A stretch of 19,454 bases of DNA from CAZFLY01 sp964519995. Lineage in GTDB: Bacteria > Planctomycetota > Phycisphaerae > Sedimentisphaerales > Anaerobacaceae. Position numbers and translations under genes: made by a program. This document shows, piece by piece, positions 13,558 through 19,454 of the stretch. How positions within the stretch are numbered: position 1 is the stretch's first letter; each line of letters begins with the position of its first letter. The stretch lies in contig CAZFLY010000054.1 in the NCBI GenBank assembly GCA_964519995.1, positions 1 through 19,454 on the forward strand, given 5' to 3'. A model generated the notes under the pieces. The model saw only the letters and a program-made list of their open reading frames with translations. It was not told the DNA's origin and ran no database searches.

Positions 13558-13657
13558 NNNNNNNNNNNNNNNNNNNNNNNNNNNNNNNNNNNNNNNNNNN
13601 NNNNNNNNNNNNNNNNNNNNNNNNNNNNNNNNNNNNNNNNNNNNNNNNNNNNNNNNN
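13558..13657. other. Assembly gap of exactly 100 N
   Basis: A run of 100 N is the usual placeholder for a scaffold join of unknown length. It lies between queC and queE, so the real distance and any gene inside it are not known. Confidence 0.98.
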
Positions 13658-13662
13658 GAACA

Positions 13663-14343
13663 ATGAAGATAACTGAAATTTTCTATTCTTTGCAAGGCGA
13701 GGGATTTTTAGCTGGTGTCACCAGCGTTTTCGTGCGTTTGGCAGGCTGTCCCTTACGTTGCCGATGGTGTGACACGAAATATGCCTGGGATGAGACAGCG
13801 GGACGTGATTACAGCACCGCTGAAATCATCGAAACGATTCAGCAGTGGCCCTGTAGATTTATTGTAGTAACGGGGGGCGAGCCAATAACAAATCCAGAAA
13901 TACGACAGTTAGCGCAGAAGCTAAAAGCCCTGGATAAACACGTCACAATTGAAACCGCAGGTATCGCATTTGTTCCGGATTTAGCCTGTGACCTGATGAG
14001 TATTAGCCCAAAATTGAGTAACTCTGTGCCGGACAATCCCAAACTCGCTGCGATTCATGAAAAGTCAAGATTGGATATAGCTGTCCTGCAGGAGCTGATA
14101 GAAAACTATGAATACCAGCTTAAGTTTGTTGTGGATTCACAAGAGGATTTGCCCGAAATTCGACAGACAATCGAAAAAATCGGGAATATCGATTCGGAGA
14201 AAGTGATGTTGATGCCGCAGGCGGCTACAAGGGGCGAACTGTTAGCCAAATCGCCGATGGTAGCAGAAATGTGTAAACTCACCGGCTTTGCATTTTCGCA
14301 GCGTCTGCAGATACTTTTATGGGATAGTGCTCGGAATGTTTAA
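13663..14343 (+). CDS. queE: 7-carboxy-7-deazaguanine synthase (radical SAM)
   Basis: QueE is the radical SAM enzyme that contracts 6-carboxy-5,6,7,8-tetrahydropterin to 7-carboxy-7-deazaguanine. The N-terminus ITEIFYSLQGEGFLAG is diagnostic. The cluster-binding cysteines are C29/C33/C36 in CPLRCRWC (CxxxCxxC). VVTGGEP is the SAM-binding GGE motif, and SPKLSNS and the final LQILLWDSARNV fit the family. 226 aa. ATG at 13663 lies 6 bases after the N run, so the ribosome binding site is hidden. It is in the same orientation as queC and downstream of it. Confidence 0.94.
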   Translation: MKITEIFYSLQGEGFLAGVTSVFVRLAGCPLRCRWCDTKYAWDETAGRDYSTAEIIETIQQWPCRFIVVTGGEPITNPEIRQLAQKLKALDKHVTIETAGIAFVPDLACDLMSISPKLSNSVPDNPKLAAIHEKSRLDIAVLQELIENYEYQLKFVVDSQEDLPEIRQTIEKIGNIDSEKVMLMPQAATRGELLAKSPMVAEMCKLTGFAFSQRLQILLWDSARNV

Positions 14344-14382
14344 CCTATTGATGTGTCGAGAACTTTTAAGTTTTAGAAGATG

Positions 14383-15771
14383 TTATTTAGCAGAAAGTAG
14401 TATTTTGTCATTCAAGCTGAGACCTAAATTGAAACGATGAGATATCGTTGAAGCGTATGACCTTAACCGGGGATTTAACTGGACAGCCTTTAGGAGGTCT
14501 TTTTTAGCTCCTCGATGTTTTCCTAAAATTGCAAAGCTTACAGCACGGTTGCCGTATGCCTTTGCCAGCTTTGAATCTCGTTTTATAGCACGGTTATAGT
14601 CAGCTATCGCCTGTTCGAACTTGTGCATCTTGGCGTAAACGTTGGCCCGATTGTTGTAGGCCTGTGCACAATCCGGCTTCAATTCAATCGCTCGTGTATA
14701 ATCAGAGATGGCCTTATTTAGCTGGCCTTTTTTCTTGTAGGCGGTCCCGCGGTTATTCAACGCCTCTGCGTTGTCCGGTCGCAGTTTGATCGCCATTGAA
14801 TAATCTGAAAGGGCCTGCTCCAGATTGCCCGAAAGCTGTTGGACGACGCCTCGATTGTTATAAGCCTCAACGAAGTTTGGATTGAGTTCTATCGCCCGAT
14901 TGTAAGAGTGTCTTGCGTTATCCAACTGCTCCGATGAGCTGTAAAAATTTCCCAAATTATTGTATCTGCAGGCGGCTAATCCTTTTGCATCTAAAATTTC
15001 AATCTTCCTGAATATCTTCAGTGCATTATCATCGTCGTTGAGCTGCCAGCACACTTTTTGTGGGCCCGTCTGCTGAAATTTACGCTTAAATATGAAGGGT
15101 CTACTTATAAAACCTTCCGGTACAAGGTCCAGCATTATCGTTCTGCCGTTGCTCAAATCCACAATACATGATATATGAGCTTCACCAGCGAGCAATCGGC
15201 GTCGGCCCTCCAACTCAACTGCATTTATTGGCCTGACTGAAAGACCGAGTGCTTTGCCCAATATATAATACAACTGAGTGTAGCCGAGGCACTGAGCCTC
15301 TCTGGACTTGATAATATCCGAAAGGTCGAAGACCTTATCGTTGACATCTATTTCATTTCGGATTCTGCTGCAGAGCTTGGTTGCGATTCTTTGTTCTATT
15401 CTGGATTTTTTGCCGCTGCTGATTATGCCGTGCTTGTGGTTTTGTTCTGCTTCTATAAGCTCACGTTTACAGACGGTTAAAACAGGTCTTGAATTGCCGG
15501 TTTTCCAGTCGGTTACCATTCGGACAAAATCTTCGGCTGTCTTTTCAGAGTATTCCAATTCTCTCACAGATTGTTTAATCCCTTCAAATAAACCGTCACG
15601 CTTATCCGTTGTTAGTTGAGCATCGACCGGAGATCGGTTTTTAAAAGTGGAACAACAGCCGGCTATTGTGAAGAATATAACTCCAACTGTGAGTGCTGTG
15701 GATAGTGTGGTTCTATCGATGTATCTCAGCGTGTTAGGAAATAATTTTTTAGCTTTGGCGGCCATCATCAC
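14383..15771 (-). CDS. Lipoprotein with transglutaminase-like domain and five TPRs
   Basis: 462-aa predicted lipoprotein. A basic start (AKAKKLFPNTLRYIDR) is followed by a hydrophobic stretch and the lipobox IAGC, so C39 is the lipidated residue. A transglutaminase-like fold lies at about residues 80-220, with a catalytic triad C161 (AQCLGYTQL), H199 (EAHISC) and D215 (IMLDLVPEG). From about residue 271 five TPR units of 34 aa follow with the W/Y-x-N-x-G and A-x-x-x-Y-x-x-A-I-x-L-x-P patterns. The domain could be a cysteine protease or a structural relic, since the family includes both. Its position in the cell envelope is inferred from the lipobox. The start (one of three ATGs, 15771-15763) has GGCGG/GGTGG upstream. 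Confidence 0.88.
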   Translation of the reverse strand: MMMAAKAKKLFPNTLRYIDRTTLSTALTVGVIFFTIAGCCSTFKNRSPVDAQLTTDKRDGLFEGIKQSVRELEYSEKTAEDFVRMVTDWKTGNSRPVLTVCKRELIEAEQNHKHGIISSGKKSRIEQRIATKLCSRIRNEIDVNDKVFDLSDIIKSREAQCLGYTQLYYILGKALGLSVRPINAVELEGRRRLLAGEAHISCIVDLSNGRTIMLDLVPEGFISRPFIFKRKFQQTGPQKVCWQLNDDDNALKIFRKIEILDAKGLAACRYNNLGNFYSSSEQLDNARHSYNRAIELNPNFVEAYNNRGVVQQLSGNLEQALSDYSMAIKLRPDNAEALNNRGTAYKKKGQLNKAISDYTRAIELKPDCAQAYNNRANVYAKMHKFEQAIADYNRAIKRDSKLAKAYGNRAVSFAILGKHRGAKKDLLKAVQLNPRLRSYASTISHRFNLGLSLNDKILLSAK

Positions 15772-15824
15772 CCACCGCCTTTAATTTACATTTCTATCAG
15801 ACGTAAAGATGTAACATCAGCTAT

Positions 15825-15948
15825 TGTAATCTTTTATGGGACTGCTAACAAGACACGATTGCTGTAATTAAAGGCTTTATTGGACATTTTTTTACAGGTA
15901 ATTGGTACAGAAAACATTATCAATACAACTGTAATGCTTTATGGGACT
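15825..15948. repeat. Pair of 19-base direct repeats
   Basis: TGTAATCTTTTATGGGACT (15825-15843) and TGTAATGCTTTATGGGACT (15930-15948) differ at two positions and are 105 bases apart start to start. They could be operators for the leftward lipoprotein gene or remnants of a dispersed element. Confidence 0.6.
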
Positions 15949-16146
15949 TTTCTTGATGGGAAGTGGCAGGGGGGCATGCCTGGAAGTGTGGTAAAAGTTT
16001 GGCTTCAGGAAAGCTAACTTAGAATTATCCAGTGGATTGAACGTGGCGGGATATGGAATCTTAATTAGATGATAAATTTCTTAGACTTTAACAGAATTCT
16101 CTTTGGATATGTATTTTATTCTTACGGATTTCAGCATTGACAACGA

Positions 16147-16181
16147 ATAATCAATAATCAATAATCAATAATCATTAATCA
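16147..16181. repeat. Heptanucleotide tandem array left of the tRNA
   Basis: Four consecutive ATAATCA units (16147-16174) followed by TTAATCA (16175-16181). The same unit recurs to the right of the tRNA in degenerate inverted form at about 16283-16298 and 16331-16367, and in direct form at 16625-16652. Confidence 0.85.
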
Positions 16182-16189
16182 ATTAAGTC

Positions 16190-16274
16190 GCCCGGGTGGC
16201 GGAATTTGGCAGACGCGCCAGCTTGAGGGGCTGGTGACCTTCGGGTCGTGCTGGTTCGACTCCAGTCCCGGGCA
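16190..16274 (+). tRNA. tRNA-Leu(GAG)
   Basis: 85-nt class II tRNA. The acceptor stem GCCCGGG (16190-16196) pairs perfectly with CCCGGGC (16267-16273), with A as the discriminator base and no encoded CCA. The anticodon arm is CCAGC-TTGAGGG-GCTGG with anticodon GAG, which decodes CTC and CTT. The long variable arm has the stem GACC-TTCG-GGTC. The T arm is CTGG-TTCGACT-CCAG. Long variable arm, discriminator A and anticodon all agree on leucine. Confidence 0.95.
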
Positions 16275-16476
16275 GTTTGAAATGATTATTGATAAGTGAT
16301 AAATGATTACTGGAGAGGAAGGGCGGCAATTCTTTATTGATTATTGATGAATGATTACTGATTATTAAGTGGGAAAAGTCATTGTCTTTCACATTCCTAC
16401 ATAAAGACGCCGCTACAGGTCACAATGGTATTATAGTAATTATTTGTGCATGTTGAGCGTTTCAATAATCAATTTG

Positions 16477-16624
16477 CTTTGTAGAAATCTTATGCAGGAC
16501 GTCATTGCGAGGCCTGAAAGGCCGTGGCAATCTACTACTCGACAGTCAGAAAAGCCTTCTTCAACTTGAGATTGCTTTGCTCCGCTCGCAATGATAATCT
16601 TTAGCACGATGTTTTCTACAGAGC
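16477..16624. repeat. Palindromic, MITE-like intergenic element
   Basis: The outer arms GCTTTGTAGAAA (16477-16488) and TTTCTACAGAGC (16613-16624) are inverted with one mismatch. Inside, TCATTGCGAG and CTCGCAATGA are exact inverted copies, and GGCAATCT pairs with AGATTGC. A small hairpin GGCCT-GAA-AGGCC sits in the left arm. The inner part resembles the 'TCATTGCGAG...GGCAATCT...CTCGCAATGA' repeat found in intergenic regions of many bacteria. No coding frame. Confidence 0.75.
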
Positions 16625-16652
16625 TTAATCAATAATCAATAATCAATAATCA
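16625..16652. repeat. Heptanucleotide tandem array right of the palindromic element
   Basis: TTAATCA followed by three perfect ATAATCA units, in the same orientation as the array at 16147-16181. It abuts the right end of the palindromic element. Confidence 0.85.
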
Positions 16653-16711
16653 ATGGTCAGGTCAATCCCTTTTGTGTTTTGGCAATTGCACGGTTGCACT
16701 TTCCGATGTCG

Positions 16712-16742
16712 AGCCCTCGGCTATAACATCCGGCCAAGGGCT
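16712..16742 (+). terminator. Terminator-like hairpin
   Basis: AGCCCT (16712-16717) pairs with AGGGCT (16737-16742), an inner CGG/CCG pairing extends it, and TTTATTTT follows. The stem is interrupted and no gene ends nearby on this strand, so this may be coincidental. Confidence 0.3.
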
Positions 16743-16810
16743 TTTATTTTGCCCTCATGGTCTCGATTTTGAATGGTAAAATCTTATTCCATGGTGTAGT
16801 GTATTATCGA

Positions 16811-16882
16811 GGTTTCTGCTCAAGTTATAGTGACGGATCTTCTATAGATGCAAAAGCAGATTCGGGTTCTTATGCAGAAACC
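16811..16882 (+). other. Possible structured leader upstream of the hydrolase operon
   Basis: GGTTTCTGC (16811-16819) and GCAGAAACC (16874-16882) are perfect 9-bp complements and enclose 54 bases. A second pairing, TATAG with CTATA, lies within it. A further short hairpin GTCTGT-GACGA-ACAGAC is at 16923-16939. No known riboswitch consensus was recognised. Confidence 0.35.
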
Positions 16883-16991
16883 ATATACTAACTGATTGCT
16901 CTAGTAATTGAAGGGGAGAGGTGTCTGTGACGAACAGACGTAACATCATGGACTTTTTCTCCATCTCTCAACCACAAAAGGAGAACAAGAA

Positions 16992-18038
16992 ATGATAATT
17001 CTTCAAATCATTGGCATCATTATTTGCATTCTTATTGGATTATTTATCCTTGAAGTAGCAATTGTGGCCTTTGTCCCTGGCTTTTCGGTTCCAAAGCAAC
17101 CTCTGGAAAGACCGAAGCAGGCGCTAAAGAAGGTGGATGAAAAACCACTCCAATCAAGAAGAGATGTGACTTTTCAAGTCAAAGGAACGTCAATAAGCGC
17201 ATGGCTGTATCTGCCGGAGAATCTTTCTACCCCGGTTCCTTGTATCGTTATGGGGCATGGTTTTGGGGCAACTAAGGATATGATCATGGAATCTTATGCC
17301 CTTCGATATCAGCAGGCCGGCTTTGCAGTGATCGCATTTGATTACCGGCATTTTGGCCAAAGCGAAGGTGAACCTCGACAGTTATTTTGGATTCCATACC
17401 AACTGCGAGATTATGCTGCTGCGATTGAGTATGCTCGAGGTCTCAAGGAGATTGATCCGGCAAAAATTGCACTGTGGGGCACCTCCGCAAGTGGTGGACA
17501 CGTTATCATGGCCGCTGCGAAAGATAAAAATATTGCCTGTGTAATAGCACAATGTCCAGGACTGGATCCTCATGCCTCAGCAAAGAAACTCTTAAAGACG
17601 TTGGGCATCCGACACATGCTCCGTATGATTGTTCACGGACAACGTGATATGGCCAGGTCCCGCTTCGGTCTTTCGCCCCATAAAATACCTATAGTAGGCA
17701 AACCTGGGAGTCTTGCTTTTTTCCCTATTTTAGATGCTTCTGACGGTTACGGGAAACTTGTATCGGAGAATTTTATTAACGAAGTCTGTGCTCGTTTCAT
17801 TCTGCGGTCGCATGGATACACACCAGCCAAACATGTCCGGAATGTAGGCTGCCCAATCCTGATTCAGATATGTGATCATGACAGCTTAGCTATAATAAGC
17901 GCCGAAACCGAAAAAGAATTGAAAAAATATGCAGAGATCAAACACTATCCCATCGGCCACTTTGATATCTACATTGGAGACAACTTCGAAAAAAGCGTAA
18001 GCGATCAGCTTGAATTTTTAAAAAACAACTTTAATTGA
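16992..18038 (+). CDS. Membrane-anchored alpha/beta hydrolase
   Basis: 348-aa alpha/beta hydrolase with an N-terminal hydrophobic segment (about residues 2-28) that should act as a membrane anchor or uncleaved signal. The oxyanion region is VMGHGFGATKD (87-97). The nucleophile elbow LWGTSASGGHV places Ser165 as the nucleophile; GTSxSGGH is usual in this subgroup. The acid is D296 or D298 (ICDHDSLAI) and the base is H323 (IGHFDIY). It is similar in layout to dienelactone-hydrolase and peptidase S15-like carboxyl ester hydrolases, but the substrate cannot be read. The ATG at 16992 has AAAAGGAG upstream. It ends in TGATG with the next gene, so the two are coupled. Confidence 0.88.
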   Translation: MIILQIIGIIICILIGLFILEVAIVAFVPGFSVPKQPLERPKQALKKVDEKPLQSRRDVTFQVKGTSISAWLYLPENLSTPVPCIVMGHGFGATKDMIMESYALRYQQAGFAVIAFDYRHFGQSEGEPRQLFWIPYQLRDYAAAIEYARGLKEIDPAKIALWGTSASGGHVIMAAAKDKNIACVIAQCPGLDPHASAKKLLKTLGIRHMLRMIVHGQRDMARSRFGLSPHKIPIVGKPGSLAFFPILDASDGYGKLVSENFINEVCARFILRSHGYTPAKHVRNVGCPILIQICDHDSLAIISAETEKELKKYAEIKHYPIGHFDIYIGDNFEKSVSDQLEFLKNNFN

Positions 18039-18343
18039 TGTATTATGAAGATATGACTATGAACAGCCGTTCAGCTTTTGATCTAGATTGCAATCCTATA
18101 ATACCGGAATGTGGATTCGAATGTCCAAAATGCATACAGGAGATTGAATCCACCCTTACCAGCATGCAGGGTGTTAGCAAGGTCTACATTGAGGGCGAGG
18201 GAGAAGAGCAGACACTTATCGTCGAGCATGATCCCGGCATAGTGACGGTGGAACAACTGATCGATGTTTTCAAAGGTCTGCCAACATTCTATGAGGGATT
18301 CTTCATTCCAACTTTTTTGGGGAATAGAGAGAAACAAAACTAA
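18038..18343 (+). CDS. HMA-like small metal-binding protein
   Basis: About 101 aa. The core resembles a heavy-metal-associated (HMA) ferredoxin-like fold. GFECPKCIQEIESTL matches the GMxCxxC metal site with Phe-Glu in place of Met-Thr, followed by MQGVSKVYIEGEGEEQTLIVEHDPGIVTVEQLIDVF. Such domains bind Cu(I), Zn or other soft metals through the two Cys. The start is uncertain: ATG 18038 overlaps the hydrolase stop as TGATG, and ATGs at 18053 and 18059 have GAAG upstream. All lie before the domain. It ends as TAATG with the TfoX-like gene. The coupling suggests one operon, although a functional link to a hydrolase is not obvious. Confidence 0.78.
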   Translation: MYYEDMTMNSRSAFDLDCNPIIPECGFECPKCIQEIESTLTSMQGVSKVYIEGEGEEQTLIVEHDPGIVTVEQLIDVFKGLPTFYEGFFIPTFLGNREKQN

Positions 18344-18672
18344 TGCCCATATCAGACGAATTTGTGGATTATGTTATTGACCAGCTCTCAGACTGGGGCG
18401 AGGTGTCCGCTCGCAAGATGTTCGGCGGGGCGGGTCTCTATCGTGAGGGGATAATGTTCGGACTAATCGCCGACGACGTTGCTTATCTGAAGGTGGATGA
18501 CTCGAATCGAGAAGATTTTGCCAAGGCTGGATCATTACCCTTCAATCCGTATCCCGACAAAGTAAAAGCAACAGTCATGTCCTATTATGAAATCCCTGCG
18601 GATGTTTTAGAGAATCCGGACCAATTAGCTGCATGGGCGGAACGTTCCTTAGCCGTCGCACTAAAGAAGTAG
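18343..18672 (+). CDS. TfoX N-terminal-domain protein
   Basis: 109-aa protein containing only the TfoX/Sxy N-terminal domain: FVDYVIDQLSDWGEVSARKM, then FGGAGLYREGIMFGLIADDVAYLKVD, the usual 'mFGg.glY..g.mFali....lylK.d' pattern, and a final PADVLENPDQLAAWAERSL. The C-terminal TfoX domain is absent, as in many stand-alone members. Full-length TfoX/Sxy regulates competence genes in proteobacteria. The role of stand-alone N-domains is unclear. Its ATG overlaps the previous stop by one base (TAATG). Confidence 0.92.
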   Translation: MPISDEFVDYVIDQLSDWGEVSARKMFGGAGLYREGIMFGLIADDVAYLKVDDSNREDFAKAGSLPFNPYPDKVKATVMSYYEIPADVLENPDQLAAWAERSLAVALKK

Positions 18673-18725
18673 AAATTTCTGTTGGTAGATCAAGACATTG
18701 TTTAGCCCTTCTACCCGTGGGCAGG

Positions 18726-18887
18726 ATGAAAAGCACTGGCAATCAATACTTATCAAAAAATGGTGAGTTCCTCCTAAGTGCCTTCGAACAACTCGAGGCC
18801 CTGGATGCTGAACTCAATTCCAAGGAGTATCACCAAAGCTGGAGCAAGAGAATCCTTCACTCAGAGACTGGAAAGTTACGCCTTTAG
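18726..18887 (+). CDS. Possible small protein, unrecognised
   Basis: A 53-codon frame beginning MKSTGNQYLSKNGEFLLSAF and ending in a basic segment (HSETGKLRL). No family is recognised. It could be a fragment of a longer gene or a chance frame. The only purine-rich stretch before its ATG is directly adjacent (GGGCAGG), which is not proper Shine-Dalgarno spacing. It overlaps the end of the convergent gene by 4 bases. Confidence 0.25.
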   Translation: MKSTGNQYLSKNGEFLLSAFEQLEALDAELNSKEYHQSWSKRILHSETGKLRL

Positions 18888-19099
18888 AGCGGTCTGCTGT
18901 GGCCTTTCTCCATCATCAGGTCCCCAAATTCGGTCCACTTTAGGTGCCGTGTTTTCCCTCCTTTGTCGTATTTCGGAGACCATTCGATAGATTGTTCAGA
19001 AAACCGAAGAGTTCTGGCTACTCCAGATCGGTCTTCCAGCTTCAACTCCAATATTTCTCCAGGAGGAATATAGATTGATAATATTATTGGCTTTGCCAC
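18884..19099 (-). CDS. Small protein related to the one at 19158-19379 (GTG start)
   Basis: 71-aa soluble protein. It shares a pattern with its upstream neighbour: both have a beta-rich first half, then a short charged 'sIEW.pK' segment (here SEQSIEWSPKYDKGGKTRH), then 'W.EF..lm' (LKWTEFGDLMMEK). Small proteins with this layout (GELxIxKGxVxW...W.xF) are common in bacteria and have no assigned function. The start is GTG at 19099, strongly supported by AAGGGGG upstream. A perfect hairpin sits directly before that Shine-Dalgarno. Confidence 0.7.
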   Translation of the reverse strand: MAKPIILSIYIPPGEILELKLEDRSGVARTLRFSEQSIEWSPKYDKGGKTRHLKWTEFGDLMMEKGHSRPL

Positions 19100-19111
19100 A
19101 TTGCCCCCTTT

Positions 19112-19131
19112 CTGTCGGTTTATACCGACAG
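19112..19131. other. Perfect hairpin before a ribosome binding site
   Basis: CTGTCGGT (19112-19119) and ACCGACAG (19124-19131) are perfect 8-bp complements around a 4-base loop. On the minus strand the hairpin ends one A before AAGGGGG, the Shine-Dalgarno of the GTG-started gene. It could modulate translation, mark an RNA-processing site or act as a weak terminator after the upstream gene. Confidence 0.55.
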
Positions 19132-19157
19132 GAGTATGTCAGAACCCTGAGAGTATG

Positions 19158-19379
19158 TCACTGTTTGTTTTCATTGTTGTTTTTCGTGACGCACTTGCTG
19201 AATTCATCCCAGGTGAATGAGTATCTATTCTCGATGGCTTTATGCTTCTTGACCCATTCAACCGTTCCCTTTCGGATACAGAGTTCCCCCAGTTTCCTTC
19301 CGTCTTGCGTTACTTCAAAGACGGTTGGAGCCTTCCCCAGACTTCTTGTAGGTAACTTGCATTGAATGTCGTATGCCAT
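19158..19379 (-). CDS. Small conserved protein of unknown function
   Basis: 73-aa protein beginning MAYDIQCKLPTRSLGKAPTV, with the core VFEVTQDGRKLGELCIRKGT and VEWVKKHK, then YSFTWDEFSKCV. The pattern (F.V.qdGkklGeL.IskG.v.W.p......y...W..F) belongs to a widespread family of short uncharacterised proteins. An upstream TTG at 19394 is possible, but ATG at 19379 is preceded by GAGGA at 8 bases and matches the family start. Its paralogue follows on the same strand after 58 bases. Confidence 0.82.
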   Translation of the reverse strand: MAYDIQCKLPTRSLGKAPTVFEVTQDGRKLGELCIRKGTVEWVKKHKAIENRYSFTWDEFSKCVTKNNNENKQ

Positions 19380-19454
19380 GATATTGTTCCTCAAAGTGGA
19401 AGCGAATGTTGCTTTTTCCTTTACTTGTATTATATTATCGGTGATTTCTGCTAG

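Larger units (their letters stand above)
15772..16189. other. Gene-free stretch with a direct repeat and a heptamer array
   Basis: No coding frame with family features was seen. Two near-identical 19-mers, TGTAATCTTTTATGGGACT at 15825-15843 and TGTAATGCTTTATGGGACT at 15930-15948 (17 of 19 identical), lie upstream of the TPR lipoprotein. A heptanucleotide array (ATAATCA, four perfect units and one with a T) occupies 16147-16181 just before the tRNA. Confidence 0.6.
16275..16991. other. Gene-free stretch with repeats and possible structured leader
   Basis: 717 bases without a supportable protein gene. It contains degenerate inverted heptamers (16283-16367), a 148-bp palindromic element (16477-16624), a second direct heptamer array (16625-16652), a terminator-like hairpin (16712-16742) and two inverted repeats upstream of the hydrolase (16811-16882 and 16923-16939). 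Confidence 0.6.

Noticed and set aside
12817..14343. Single 508-aa reading frame fusing QueC and QueE
   Set aside because: The frame is continuous only because 100 N were read through. QueC is complete to near its usual end and QueE has its own ATG, so these are two genes.
16183..16392. Minus-strand frame with a peptide containing PGTGVEPARPEGHQPLKL
   Set aside because: It is the antisense translation of the tRNA-Leu gene and the heptamer repeats, a common false gene.
16147..16652. CRISPR array
   Set aside because: The repeats are 7-base tandem units without regular spacers and no cas genes are near.

Overview
The window looks like a contig scaffold from an anaerobic, probably planctomycete-like bacterium (Phycisphaerae or a relative). 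The planctomycete placement is an inference. It rests on a short zinc-ribbon protein of a type common in planctomycetes (11834-12337) and on the overall gene mix. The anaerobic lifestyle is better supported, by an operon of Fe-S MinD ATPases, Mrp and NifX-like proteins of the anaerobe 'orange protein' (ORP) type. A run of exactly 100 N (13558-13657) marks a scaffold join.

Region 1-7011 is one minus-strand operon of about 14 genes with tiny gaps or overlaps. In transcription order it holds a DUF89 metal-dependent phosphatase, a 75-aa zinc-ribbon protein whose start codon is ATA, a DUF5320 protein, OsmC, an FmdB-type zinc ribbon, a NifX-like protein, a MinD ATPase with two 4Fe-4S clusters, a J-domain protein, a SAM methyltransferase, a second 4Fe-4S MinD ATPase, an Mrp/NBP35 Fe-S carrier, a second NifX-like protein, a hotdog thioesterase and a gene cut by the window edge. 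The core (two Fe-S MinD ATPases, Mrp, NifX/ORP-like) matches the orp cluster described in Desulfovibrio. The additional genes suggest a larger metal-cofactor assembly or protein-maturation system. This is the most interesting part of the window. A sigma70-like promoter and repeated AT-rich motifs lie just upstream, between DUF89 and pdxB.

Region 7244-9738 is plus strand: pdxB (pyridoxal phosphate synthesis), folP (folate synthesis) and an overlapping DUF4160/DUF2442 pair. A dispersed hairpin repeat sits on the pdxB/folP junction and supplies the pdxB stop codon. Region 9850-12718 is minus strand: a GT-B glycogen/starch-synthase-like glycosyltransferase, a zinc-ribbon protein and queF. Divergent from queF are queC and queE on the plus strand, giving a 7-deazaguanine (queuosine precursor) locus with overlapping back-to-back promoters. 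The N gap between queC and queE could hide queD.

Region 14383-15771 (minus) is a lipoprotein with a transglutaminase-like domain and five TPRs. From 15772 to 16991 there is no protein gene except around a tRNA-Leu(GAG), which is surrounded by heptanucleotide repeat arrays and a 148-bp palindromic element. Region 16992-18672 (plus) holds three coupled genes: a membrane-anchored alpha/beta hydrolase, an HMA-like protein and a TfoX N-terminal-domain protein. The right end (18884-19379, minus) has two related small proteins separated by a perfect hairpin.
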